NCBI GenBank assembly: GCA_918797485.1
Contig: CAKKNE010000006.1
Coordinates: 3,596,001-3,660,000, forward strand
Direction: 5' to 3'
Length of the DNA stretch: 64,000 nucleotides
Source of the DNA: Pelagomonas calceolata
Taxonomy: Eukaryota; Sar; Pelagophyceae; Pelagomonadales; Pelagomonadaceae
Position numbers and translations under genes: made by a program. Below are positions 9,486-18,151 of the stretch, piece after piece (the first letter of the stretch is position 1; each line of letters starts with the position of its first letter). The notes under the pieces were generated by a model, which searched no databases, had not been told where the DNA came from, and saw only the letters and a program-made list of their open reading frames with translations.

Positions 9486-10921
9486 ATGCGGGACGACGAG
9501 GAAACCAGCGCGGCATCGAAACCACCACCGCAGCAAGCGAGCTGCGGCGCCCGCCACCTCATCGTGACCCTCGCCTTCACGACGAGTTGCTGTTTGAGTG
9601 GCGTCGTCTTCGGCTGGCCGGCGCTCGCCGTCGCGCTTAAACGAGAAGGCGCCTACGCCGACAAATGTGCCGACGACGACGACGAATGCAAGTCGCAGGA
9701 GGTGGCGCTCGCGCGCGTCTTCACGATCGGTGTGCTATGTATGTTCGGGGCGCGCCTGCCCGTGGGGTTAGCTCTGGACAGATTGGGAGCCCGGGTCACG
9801 GTCGTCATCACATTGCTAGGCGCGGCCATCGGAGCGTTACTGTTCGCCTCCAAATATTACGCCGTGGGGTTTGCGCTGATCACGGGGTGCGCGAACGGCG
9901 TGCACGTCGGCTCGATGCACCTCGCGCAGCTCTTTTCGGGACGGGAGGGCTCGGTGACGACGATCTTCAATGGGGCGCACCAGATGGGGTCCCTTGTTTT
10001 TTTGGCCTTCCTCGGGATCTATGGCAGTGGCGTCTCACTATCAAGTATCTTCCGGGGCTATGCGGCGTGTCTGGCGGGCTTCGCTCTGTTGCATGGTTGC
10101 GTGATTCAACCATCAACACGATACCGCAAGGGCGACCACGTATCGCTCACGTGTGCTGTGCCGTGCTTGCGGGCCCACCAGTCAGTTGATGAAGAAAACA
10201 AGCCCGGCTTCGTCGCGTCGGCAAAAGCTGTCATCAAACACACCGTGTTCGTACCGTTGCTGGCGTACAAGGCCACGATCTTGCTGAGTCTGCAGTTCTT
10301 CGTCGCTATGTTACAACCGCGCTGAGCGGAAGACGGCCGCGCTCCATCAATCGCGCGGGACATGGTCATCATCTTCAACGTCTTTTCAGCGGTATTGGGA
10401 CTGGTCGTGGGCCTGCCGGTCTTCGGCCGCATCCTCGACCGCGGCGACACGATCACGGTGTCCCGCTGCGCGACATTGTTAGCCGTTATCTACGACTGCT
10501 TACTCGCGTTGAGCACTGTGTGGAATCTGCACGCCATCGTCGATGGGGCGCCCCAAAAAATAGATTTCCACGCAGGCTGAGCGACGCCCTGGCCTGGCCT
10601 CTGCTCTATGATATCCCGTCCTACGGCGCCTGGGCGTTGGGACGCATGGCCTTCTTCGCGTACTTCTTCGCGCACGTCCTGAAGACGTTCGAGGGCAACT
10701 TCGGCGTCGCCGTGGGCCTGCTGTCGTTCGGCGCGAGCGTCACGGCGTTTTTGATCGTGCAGCCGCTCGCGGCGGTGGCGTTGCGGGAGGACAAGATTGC
10801 GGTCGTGTCTGCGGCGCTGATACCCGTACTCCTAATGACGTGCGCGTGGAACGAGCGGGCGATGCGGCGGCACGCCGCGGCGACGACGGACGACGCCCCG
10901 AGTCGCGGCGATGGCGTATGA
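9486..10921 (+). CDS. SLC43-like major facilitator transporter with in-frame TGA
   Basis: Two exons (9486-10507, 10576-10921) make a 12-helix MFS protein of about 455 residues. TM1 contains TTSCCLSGVVFGWPALAV, and the MFS loop ARLPVGLALDRLGARV is clear. The layout fits the SLC43/FMP42 group of amino-acid-type transporters. The frame is interrupted by TGA at 10323-10325, right after TM7 (LSLQFFVAMLQPR). The same frame continues through EDGRAPSIARDMVIIFN into TM8, so both sides look coding. Only a 39- or 45-base intron from the GT at 10288 would skip it, and that would delete conserved TM7. Recoding, polymorphism or a sequencing error remain possible. Exon joining at the 68-base introner gives LLALSDALAWP. 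Confidence 0.75.
10508..10575 (+). mobile_element. introner element, family A (68 bases)
   Basis: Target duplication GTTGAGCA (10508-10515) / GCTGAGCG (10576-10583), 6 of 8 matching. Element ends CTGTGTGGAATC and GATTTCCACGCAG, with an inner CGCCATCG-TCGATGGGGCG inverted repeat. Donor GT is the first two bases of the left duplication, acceptor AG the last of the element. Confidence 0.8.
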
Positions 10922-11035
10922 GCTCTACTACGCCATCGCGGCGGCGCTTGTATTTTGTATAACGTTGTTGGTTGTCTAGGCTACTCGGCGCCGTCGCCGC
11001 GACATGTAGGTTGTATAAATGTTGTTAGTTGTCTA
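10904..11035. repeat. hairpin and duplicated 3' flank at end of transporter gene
   Basis: Arms CGCGGCGATGGCGTA (10904-10918) and TACGCCATCGCGGCG (10929-10943) match at 14 of 15 positions and span the stop codon at 10919. Downstream, TTGTATAACGTTGTTGG-TTGTCTA (10955-10978) is repeated with few changes at 11011-11035. These could be 3'-end processing signals of the convergent pair; that is a guess. Confidence 0.5.
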
Positions 11036-11040
11036 CTCCT

Positions 11041-12525
11041 CTAGTTCGCGAGGACCATGCCCTCGACCTGCGACTGGTTCGCAGCAGCAATCCCCTTGGC
11101 GCGCTCCTCCTCCTTCGCCTTCGCTTCTTCCGGGTGTTCCGCGGCGTGCAAGTCCTGGTGGTAGACGCGCGACGCCTTGAACCACGCGTTCGGGTGATTA
11201 CCCACTCCATCTAAATTGGCCACGACCTTCTTGCCGTTGACGGTCTGCTTCTTGTGCGCGAACTCGAAGTGGCGCTGGCAGGCGATCTGGTAGTTGCGCT
11301 CCTTGGCCTTGCCTAATACTAGTGACTGCTCTCCGGCATCCAATGAAGTCTTCGACAGCACCGCCGCGAGGTGATCCGCGTCGAAGTGGCGGTAGGGGCA
11401 GCCGTGGTACTCGCCCGGGCCCGGCGCCATGTCCATCACTAATTTATAGCAGCCGTACGGCGAGTACTCAGTTCTTTTACCTTCTTTCCCGTAGCGGTGG
11501 CGAATATTATAAGCATACTCCTTGCTGAACTGGTCGTGCGTCATGATCTTCGTGAACTCGGCCTGGAAGAAGCGCAATTGATCTTCCATGGACAACCCAG
11601 CGGCCTTGAGGAAGAGGCCGTACTGCTGGCGGCCCCAGTGCTTTAGTTTATGATCTCTCTTCAACGCGTAGTGCAACTGCTGCATACATAAAGGCATGGA
11701 CTGGTCCGCCAGGGCGTCGATCTGCTCCGGCGTGATGCCCTCTATATCATCATCATCCACATCTTGGCGTTCCAAGTCGTGTTTCTCGACGTTCGTTAAC
11801 AGTGGACCAAGTCTAGGGTCGGCGGCCGCGGCCGCTAGCGAGCCGGAGGCTTTCGCTAGGGAGCGAGAGAGTGACGCTCTGAATCTAGATACGACGATGC
11901 TATGTAATTTCGCTTGAGGAACATAAGCGTAGCCCTTCTCCAAGTATACTTCTCTCCGCCCTATCAAGTCAATGGCTTCCAAGAAGGGCACGCGATAGTA
12001 CGTCGCCGTTTGAGCTGGTACGTTCTCGTAGTTCTTGATCCTCGCCAACGATGTCACGCGAGCGTCTCGTTCGCTGTCGGGCACTTCTTCGAACCTGAGG
12101 CCGTGCTCGCGCAGGAAGCGCGCGAAGCCGTCTCCTCTCAAGCGGCTTAAGCGGTGCCTGAAGAGCGCACATTCTTGCGTGAGGAACCACCTCCGCAGCT
12201 CCTCAGAACGGGAATACGCTAGTCTCAAGATAAAGTGCGAGACCGAGTCTTTCCTCGCGTCCGACGGGGCCTGCGGTCCTGCTGATGCTAATGGCAGGAG
12301 TTCGCGCACGACAGGCGCCAACTCGGCCTCGAGCTCCTTGGGCTTGAAGCCCTTCTGGCGCAGCGCGTCGATTGTCCTCAGTACTTTGAGGCGGTCCACA
12401 GCGAACACCTCGAATTCTTCCAGCGTCATCTCCTCGCGGGGCGGCTTCTCGTAGAGGGAAACGGTGACGCGCTGGGACGGCGCCGCAGAAGCGCGCGCCG
12501 TGCTGCGGCGGTTGCCGACGAGCAT
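11041..12525 (-). CDS. PRIM2: DNA primase large subunit
   Basis: 494 residues, typical PRIM2 length. The C-terminal iron-sulfur domain is clear: GRQQYGLFLKAAGLSMEDQL, EYAYNIRHRYGKEGKR, YSPYGCYKLV, EYHGCPYRHFD and YQIACQRHFEF. The four cluster Cys are near residues 278 (PLCMQQL), 358, 375 and 415. The N-terminal half has the YRVPFLEAIDLIGRREVYLEKGYAYVP helix region of the family. It partners the catalytic primase and polymerase alpha to start RNA-DNA primers in the nucleus. No intron is needed. It is divergent from the gene at 12885 and convergent with the SLC43-like gene. Confidence 0.95.
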   Translation of the reverse strand: MLVGNRRSTARASAAPSQRVTVSLYEKPPREEMTLEEFEVFAVDRLKVLRTIDALRQKGFKPKELEAELAPVVRELLPLASAGPQAPSDARKDSVSHFILRLAYSRSEELRRWFLTQECALFRHRLSRLRGDGFARFLREHGLRFEEVPDSERDARVTSLARIKNYENVPAQTATYYRVPFLEAIDLIGRREVYLEKGYAYVPQAKLHSIVVSRFRASLSRSLAKASGSLAAAAADPRLGPLLTNVEKHDLERQDVDDDDIEGITPEQIDALADQSMPLCMQQLHYALKRDHKLKHWGRQQYGLFLKAAGLSMEDQLRFFQAEFTKIMTHDQFSKEYAYNIRHRYGKEGKRTEYSPYGCYKLVMDMAPGPGEYHGCPYRHFDADHLAAVLSKTSLDAGEQSLVLGKAKERNYQIACQRHFEFAHKKQTVNGKKVVANLDGVGNHPNAWFKASRVYHQDLHAAEHPEEAKAKEEERAKGIAAANQSQVEGMVLAN

Positions 12526-12884
12526 GGCTCAGTGCTGCTGTTTTGCCGCGCGGGCGTCTTTTCAAGCGGCCGCGGCGGCAGCGCGCGGTCGTGGCGCTTG
12601 GGAGCACTGCTGCCAGCGCCTGCTCGTCCCAATTTGGCGTCTGCGCCGATTACAGCGTCGGCGCTTTGCGTTTTCAAAATGCGTCTCGCGCGAGGTTGAA
12701 ATCGCGCAGCTGTCCCAACGGCGCGCGATGCGTGGGCGGAAGAGTATTTCAACACGGCTCAGCGGTCCTGATGACGTTTGCGTTCGTGCGGGTTCGAGCA
12801 CTCAGGGTCACAACTTTGGTGCTTGCCTGCGCCCGCATACATGGACTGGGTGTCCCGCTGACCTGGTTTACGACTCATTTGGGC
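12526..12884. other. divergent promoter region without palindrome
   Basis: 359 bases between primase (minus) and the unknown gene at 12885 (plus). The frame of the plus gene stays open back to 12543, but that would overlap the primase promoter; it looks non-coding. I see no copy of the GCTAG palindrome or other repeat. Confidence 0.4.
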
Positions 12885-14069
12885 ATGGCTGCGAACGCAC
12901 AACGAGCGGTAGCGCTGGACGTGCCGTCCTCGTCCCAGGTGTCCAGCGTCGACGAGGAGGAGTTCGAGGACGCGTCGTCGGACGCGTCGTCCTCCTACGA
13001 GGAGCTGCAGAACCAGGCAGCTGCGCGACGTAATGCCGTGGCCGAGGCATTTGATGTGCTCCTTGCCGTGCGCGCGACGCGCGCGGCCCGATCGAAGGTC
13101 GACGGCGCCGGGACGGGCCCGCCGGTGCGCAAACACCGATTCTTGATCGAACGCACCGGTGCTCTCGACACCGTCACGGTGCTCAAAGTCGTCACCAAGA
13201 CCGGTGAGTTGGTACCGGCGACGTCGCTCTGCGAGTTCGTCCAGCAGGCGGCCGCCGAACAGATAGAGGTCTACCGCGAGTTCCAGCGGCGCGGCCGCAT
13301 ACCGCTTGAGCTGCCTATTGATGCGCCCTACAATGCGGCGGTCGGCACTTTCACGGGCATCGAGAAGGGCCGGCGCAAGTGGGACGCGTACGTGGATTCT
13401 GAACTTCGAGCATTTGAGGATATATACAACGATGAGTATGACAACGACCGCTACGCCTGCGACGGGGTCCCGGGCGACCCGACCGGCCGCTCCCTCTCGT
13501 TCCTCGTGGACACCGCGGCCATCGCCACGCTCGCGGAGCGGCAGGTTTCAGCGGGCGCAACGGAGCTGGCTCTGGGCCAGGCGCTGGCCGACGACGTCCT
13601 GGGTCATGTGCTCCGATTTGTCGGCGCGCTCCCGCGCAACGACGACGAGGCTATCGCGTTCCTCAAGTACCAATGTTCGACCGAGTGCGGTGGCACCGGC
13701 GCGGACGGGACCTACCTCGAGGTCGCCGAGTCGTATACCCCTGACCAGACGCTATACGTGGAAGCGGTCCTCTTCTCGACGCGCGAGGGCGAATTTTCGC
13801 GCCTGGAGCCGCGAGCCGAGCTGCCCACGATCCCGTCGCCCGTCTATGCAACCATGGAGGGGGGAGACGCGCCCTTTCGGGCGAGGCATGCCTTTTCGCG
13901 CGTCATCCGCATCCGAATCGGTCCCGCCGAAGACTATTACACGTTCGCCGCCGCCGGCGCGTCGGAGCCGGTCGTGTCGCTCCCCTCGCACGAGCTGCTG
14001 CGCAAGAACGCGGAGTTCGAGCGGCTGAAGCAGCGCATCCGCGAGCTGATGCCCGGGCTCGCGTGGTGA
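12885..14069 (+). CDS. unknown protein with acidic Ser-rich N-terminus
   Basis: 394 residues from the ATG of MAANAQRAVALDV; an upstream in-frame ATG at 12771 is possible. An acidic Ser-rich segment (VDEEEFEDASSDASSSYEEL, about 20-45) is followed by a globular-looking part: KHRFLIERTGALDTVTVLKV (about 85), a Tyr/Asp-rich DIYNDEYDNDRYACDG (about 180), DDVLGHVLRFVGALP (about 230) and a C-terminal helix. No membrane segment or presequence. I do not recognise a family. Codon use matches the neighbours, so it is very probably a real gene. Confidence 0.6.
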   Translation: MAANAQRAVALDVPSSSQVSSVDEEEFEDASSDASSSYEELQNQAAARRNAVAEAFDVLLAVRATRAARSKVDGAGTGPPVRKHRFLIERTGALDTVTVLKVVTKTGELVPATSLCEFVQQAAAEQIEVYREFQRRGRIPLELPIDAPYNAAVGTFTGIEKGRRKWDAYVDSELRAFEDIYNDEYDNDRYACDGVPGDPTGRSLSFLVDTAAIATLAERQVSAGATELALGQALADDVLGHVLRFVGALPRNDDEAIAFLKYQCSTECGGTGADGTYLEVAESYTPDQTLYVEAVLFSTREGEFSRLEPRAELPTIPSPVYATMEGGDAPFRARHAFSRVIRIRIGPAEDYYTFAAAGASEPVVSLPSHELLRKNAEFERLKQRIRELMPGLAW

Positions 14070-14125
14070 AAGCCTACGTCGCCGTAGACTGTGCAGTCTG
14101 TGTAAGCCATGTACCACAATTCATG

Positions 14126-15580
14126 TTACGTCGTCAGCGCCGCCGGCGCCGGCGCCACGCCACCGGCGAACGCCGCCCCCCGTCGCTTCGACCGCGTCCG
14201 CCGCGAGACCTCGGACCCCTTTTGGACGTCCACACAAACCACCAACCCGACGCACGCTATAGCATGAAACACACAGACGAGGGCCATACCGAGCCGCATG
14301 GAACCAGTGCCCTGATAAGTAGCCCCGAACAAGAGCGAAGGCATCCAGCTTAATGAAGCACCGAAGAAGTTGTAGATGCCCAGAACGCGCCCCTCCATGC
14401 CGCCCGGGACTAGAACACTGAAAACGTTCCGTTGTGCTGGGTAGAGAAACCCCAGTCCCAAACCAAGTAAAACAGCGAAGACCCACGGTAATCCACCTTT
14501 GGCGTGCGCCGGCTTGTAGATTACGAATGGAACGCAGAAGATCACCAGCGATAAGAATGCTAAACAACCAGCGTGCGCTCGTTTCGCCCGTCCCCCTTGC
14601 GCCGCTTTCGACGACAGAGCCGCGCCAGGCACCGTGAAGACAATCGCACACACTAATACTACAACATAGTTGCACATCTCGAGCTGCTCTATGAGATAAA
14701 TAGCCACCAGGCCGACGACACCTCCCGTGCCCGCCTCGGAGAACGCGTAGGACACGAGGAACTTCAGTAAGTCCGGGGCCTCCTCGTAGAGTTCTTTGGT
14801 GGTTTCTCGTATATTGACGAAGCCATATAACAACAAGTTTGCGTTTTCGGGTAAGACGCGACTTGCTGGTCTCTCGGTGAAGTACCGCCAGCTCATCAAT
14901 GTGATGACGCCACCTACTACCGCTGATACAAGGGCAGCCACTCGCCCCGTGTCGACGGCGTCCAATTTCAGGACAAGTTGCGAAGCGGCCACGACGATCA
15001 TATACAATAACATGCAGGACATCTCCTTGACGCGCGCGCGCCCGTTGATTGATGCTAGTATATCATCATCTTCCGTCAATTCCGGTAAGTAGGCCATGGC
15101 GCAGGTCTGGTTCGCCATGTAGCCTAGCATGTATATTGTAAAGTATAGTATCAGTAAAACCTGCCACGTGTGCCTCGTCACGGCGGCCTGCAAGCCGCAA
15201 ACCAACCAAGCACCGAACAAACCAGCCATACCAATACTTTTCCTATGATGCGAATGGTCCACGACGCTCCCGACGACGGGCATCAGGCAGGCGATCGTCA
15301 CTTGCCCAATGGTGAGGCCGAACGACACCAAGGCCGCGGGCCGCGCGCCCCAGACCTTGCCGCAGTTTTGTGAGGGGGTTGGTACTGGTGTCGGGTCTCT
15401 ATTATTGTCCTCTTCATCGATACATACGGCGTTCGGGCAGCCCGCGGCTTTGTTCGCTAAATATAGATACGTGCCCAGGAGAAATAAAGCAGCATTAAAT
15501 AAAACGCCGCGCCCGACTTGATTGAGGACGAAGCCCGTCACGTCGGGGTTGCCTCTGTTGCAATTCATTGTTTTGAGCAT
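14126..15580 (-). CDS. Atg22-like major facilitator transporter
   Basis: 484 residues from MLKTMNCNRGNPDVTGFVLN. About 12 membrane helices are visible, e.g. GVLFNAALFLLGTYLYLA, SFGLTIGQVTIACLMPVVGSVVDH, GLPWVFAVLLGLGLGFLYPAQRN. The luminal loop with acidic EEDNNRD, the PVVGSVVDHSHHRK loop and the AYLPELTEDDD loop are typical of the Atg22/vacuole effluxer MFS group, which exports amino acids from lysosome-like compartments. An upstream extension to 15685 in frame is probably 5' leader, since the palindrome sits at 15724. Direction and substrate cannot be read from sequence. Confidence 0.75.
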   Translation of the reverse strand: MLKTMNCNRGNPDVTGFVLNQVGRGVLFNAALFLLGTYLYLANKAAGCPNAVCIDEEDNNRDPTPVPTPSQNCGKVWGARPAALVSFGLTIGQVTIACLMPVVGSVVDHSHHRKSIGMAGLFGAWLVCGLQAAVTRHTWQVLLILYFTIYMLGYMANQTCAMAYLPELTEDDDILASINGRARVKEMSCMLLYMIVVAASQLVLKLDAVDTGRVAALVSAVVGGVITLMSWRYFTERPASRVLPENANLLLYGFVNIRETTKELYEEAPDLLKFLVSYAFSEAGTGGVVGLVAIYLIEQLEMCNYVVVLVCAIVFTVPGAALSSKAAQGGRAKRAHAGCLAFLSLVIFCVPFVIYKPAHAKGGLPWVFAVLLGLGLGFLYPAQRNVFSVLVPGGMEGRVLGIYNFFGASLSWMPSLLFGATYQGTGSMRLGMALVCVFHAIACVGLVVCVDVQKGSEVSRRTRSKRRGAAFAGGVAPAPAALTT

Positions 15581-15723
15581 GGTGCTCAGGTGCTGTGCGC
15601 GGCAGCCCCGGGCCGCAGCGTTGCTGCCTGGGGCTCGGGAGGCTCCGAACCACTCGGAACAGGCGCGAACTGGCACGCAGGGCACTGTAATGGCTGCCCA
15701 AAAGCAAGCTTGCTGCTGGCTTT

Positions 15724-15746
15724 CTAGTGTCTTACTTGCCGCTAGC
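15724..15746 (+). promoter_or_regulatory. promoter palindrome, copy 3
   Basis: CTAGTGTCTTACTTGC-CGCTAGC, preceded by T instead of G. It lies between the divergent starts at 15580 (minus, 144 bases) and 15976 (plus, 230 bases). The remaining gap shows nothing else. Confidence 0.7.
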
Positions 15747-15975
15747 GCACGCCATTACCCCAAAGCCAAAAGAGCTTCGCTGGTGGCTCATTGGGACTGA
15801 TTCTGGTGCGAAGAATATTGCTTTTAACTGCTTACAGCGCACGGCGACGCACGCTGCGTTCCATTGTGTTCCCGCACACCTAGAGCCACTGCTGCAGCAT
15901 CGCTCCTTGCCGCCGCACGCGCACGTATACGCGTGGAGAAAAAACGCCAGCGCCGGACGCGACCGACGCGGCAGG

Positions 15976-16686
15976 ATGGCATCGCACGTCGACGACGACG
16001 ACGACGACGCGTGGTCCGGCAGCGGCTGCGAGGCCGCCGACGAGGAGCCGAAGGTCGCGGCCCTCACCGACCCCTCGAAGCTCTTCGCGACGGCTGCAGA
16101 AGCTCTCGATTTCGACAAAGCGCAAGGCTTCGACCTGCGTGCCTGTAAAGTCACGGATTTCTACGGCGCGGTGAAGCTCGTGAACTTCGTACGAAAAGCA
16201 GTGGCGGACGGCGTCCAGGCGAGCGAACTCCAGGCGATCTGTGCGTCGGTGATCGAGCTCGACGACGACCATTTGAAGCCCGTGCTCGAGAACGATGAAT
16301 TATTATCGAGGCTCGAGGAGGTCTTCGACCTGAAAGAGGACTCTGATTCCGCGGCGACGGGTAGCTAGCAGCGTGACTGGGGGGTTACTTCATGAGGTTG
16401 ATGCACAGGTCCCCCCCAGCTCTGCCAGCGCTGCCACCAGAAGTTCACGACAAACACGGCGACGGCGTGCCGCTACCACCCCGAGTCCTTCAGTGGGGAG
16501 GACAGCCAGCGCTGGACGCCCGCGGGCGACAAGCCGCCGGAGGGCAAGAGCACGGTGCACTACTTCTACTCGTGCTGTGGCGCAGCCGACGTGAACGCCC
16601 CCGGGTGTGTCGTCGGGAGGCATCTCGGGTTCGGCGAGGAGGACGACTGGGGCCGGAAACCCGATGACAGACCTCCTAGTCCATAA
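15976..16686 (+). CDS. PRMT3 N-terminal-like protein with C-terminal Cys/His metal-binding domain
   Basis: Two exons (15976-16360, 16409-16686) encode 220 residues. The start follows a short leader and begins MASHVDDDDDD. Residues about 45-75 (KVTDFYGAVKLVNFVRK) match the conserved DFYG-IKLIN-IR segment after the zinc finger of PRMT3, but the Cys pair expected before it is absent and no methyltransferase domain follows. The second exon gives a metal-binding cluster: LCQRCH, CRYHPESFSGE, YFYSCCGA, GCVVGRHLGFGEED. The order C-x2-CH, C-x2-HP, CC, GC...H suggests a small zinc domain. The stop is 6 bases from that of the convergent U-box gene. Function unknown. Confidence 0.65.
16361..16408 (+). 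other. short spliceosomal intron (48 bases)
   Basis: Donor GTAGCTAG, acceptor GATGCACAG. Without splicing the frame stops at 16366. Splicing joins SAAT-GPPQLCQRC in frame and brings the Cys/His domain into the protein. The acceptor end GCACAG resembles that of the introners but no inverted repeat remains. Confidence 0.7.
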
Positions 16687-16692
16687 AAATTA

Positions 16693-17751
16693 TTACATGT
16701 CTCGCTCGACGATCGTCTCCGTGGCCGTGCACAGGAAGCGGATCGACCCGACCAATAGTTCGTCGTTCGACGATAGGGGCACGCGCTCCTCTCGCAAACG
16801 GACCCACGTGCCGTTTGTGGAAGACGCGTCCCTCAGCACGAAGCCCCCTTTCCCAACATCGTAAGTGATCGTGGCGTGCTCGTTCGATACAGAGGAATCA
16901 ACACCCACTGGCGTCCCATCAACGTCCCGCGAGAACGCGATCACGTGCGACGCCTTCCTACCCAGAGTGGCGCCAGCTGTCCCGACATCGAAGACCTGAT
17001 GCTGTAGGGGCGAGCCCTCGGGCTGGACGCATTGCAATTCCAAATGCGGCGGGTTCGATTCCACAGAGACGACGCGCAACTGGTGCTTGCCCACGAGGAA
17101 GACCTCTCCGGTTCGCAAAGCATGCTCCGCGCGTAGTCGCGTGAAGGTGCCCGACGCGCTCTTCAGATCGCTCACGTAAAACCCGTCGCCTTGCCTGGAA
17201 ATCTCGAAATGCCGTCGACTCACTGTCGCGTCCCCAAACGCCATGAACAGTGTCGTGTCGTCGTCGCCCCGCCGTCGACCCCCAATACATCCTTCGGACC
17301 GCACCTCGAAGGTCCGCCCGTGCCACTCGGATTCGGCAGGGCCCAGACATTTTAAGAGAAGTACAGGTTCTTTTTCGATGCACGCGTGCCGCTCAATTTT
17401 TTCTTCACATTTCTCGTACAACCCGGCGCCGCCCTCCCGCACCAGGTCGTCCACGAGTCTCTTGAGGTTGTGATTCGGCACCAAGGCATTCGATGAAAGC
17501 ACCTCGCCGCTCTTGGGCGACGTGTCGTGCGTGAGTAACCAGGTCTCGATGGCCTGCCGATCGTAGGTGTGGCCGTCACTTGCAATGACCGGCTGGCGCA
17601 TGAGCTGCCTCGTTATCGGACAGGTAAATTCATCTCGGAGCATCTGGTGCGCGCCCAATGGTACCACAATTGGCCGCTGCGTCTCGGGGGGGCTCGATTT
17701 GGGCTCCATTGTGTCTCGTCCGTCGTCGGCGTCGCGCGGCGTGTCGGCCAT
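16693..17751 (-). CDS. U-box E3 ubiquitin ligase with two FHA domains
   Basis: 352 residues. A U-box lies at about 38-110 (DEFTCPITRQLMRQPVIASD, then TYDRQAIETWL), the RING-like fold that binds E2 enzymes. Two FHA domains follow: about 145-225 (CIGGRRRGDD, VSRRHFEI, SASGTF) and about 255-340 (GATLGRKASHVI, VSNEHATI, SSTNGTWV). Both keep the Arg, Ser-x-x-His and Asn/Ser-Gly positions that contact phosphothreonine, although the first has S-A-S-G in place of S-x-N-G. The protein probably ubiquitinates partners recognised by phosphorylation, for example in checkpoint signalling; the partners are unknown. Divergent from 18152 through a palindrome promoter. Confidence 0.88.
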   Translation of the reverse strand: MADTPRDADDGRDTMEPKSSPPETQRPIVVPLGAHQMLRDEFTCPITRQLMRQPVIASDGHTYDRQAIETWLLTHDTSPKSGEVLSSNALVPNHNLKRLVDDLVREGGAGLYEKCEEKIERHACIEKEPVLLLKCLGPAESEWHGRTFEVRSEGCIGGRRRGDDDTTLFMAFGDATVSRRHFEISRQGDGFYVSDLKSASGTFTRLRAEHALRTGEVFLVGKHQLRVVSVESNPPHLELQCVQPEGSPLQHQVFDVGTAGATLGRKASHVIAFSRDVDGTPVGVDSSVSNEHATITYDVGKGGFVLRDASSTNGTWVRLREERVPLSSNDELLVGSIRFLCTATETIVERDM

Positions 17752-17949
17752 GGTTACAAACGATTTGTGCGGCTTGCAATGGCTCCCGCAGTCTTTTTAC
17801 CAGTAGGTCCTTATTTCGAACTTTGAGCCTCTGCGGCGCCGAAGGAATGGCTTCGCTGGACTGGAGTACTGCAGACAAGTCCTGCGTAAATTCAGGAGTG
17901 CGTAGGAGAGGCTGTCGCAGCGATCAAGCAGCCAAAGTGCGGCTGGCTT

Positions 17950-17971
17950 GCTAGTGTCTTACAGCACTAGC
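17950..17971 (+). promoter_or_regulatory. promoter palindrome, copy 4
   Basis: GCTAGTGTCTTACAG-CACTAGC; arms GCTAGTG/CACTAGC are a perfect 7-bp inverted repeat. It lies between the divergent starts at 17751 (minus, 199 bases) and 18152 (plus, 181 bases). The rest of this 400-base gap shows nothing else. Confidence 0.75.
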
Positions 17972-18151
17972 CCTTGCTCGGCAGCAAAAGTATACTACCC
18001 TCACGCCACCGGCCACAGGAAGCGCAGACCCGCAATCGATAAATAAATTGACGCGGCAGCCCTGCCGCAGCGTTTCGAAGAGTACTCCGCGCAGCCAGGA
18101 GCTTGGGCTGTCCCAATCTAAGCCCTAGCGCTAGGCGCAGCGCGAGGCGCG

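Noticed and set aside
13306-14028. Plus-strand Arg/Ser-rich frame overlapping the unknown gene at 12885
   Set aside because: Low-complexity alternative frame of a clear coding region.
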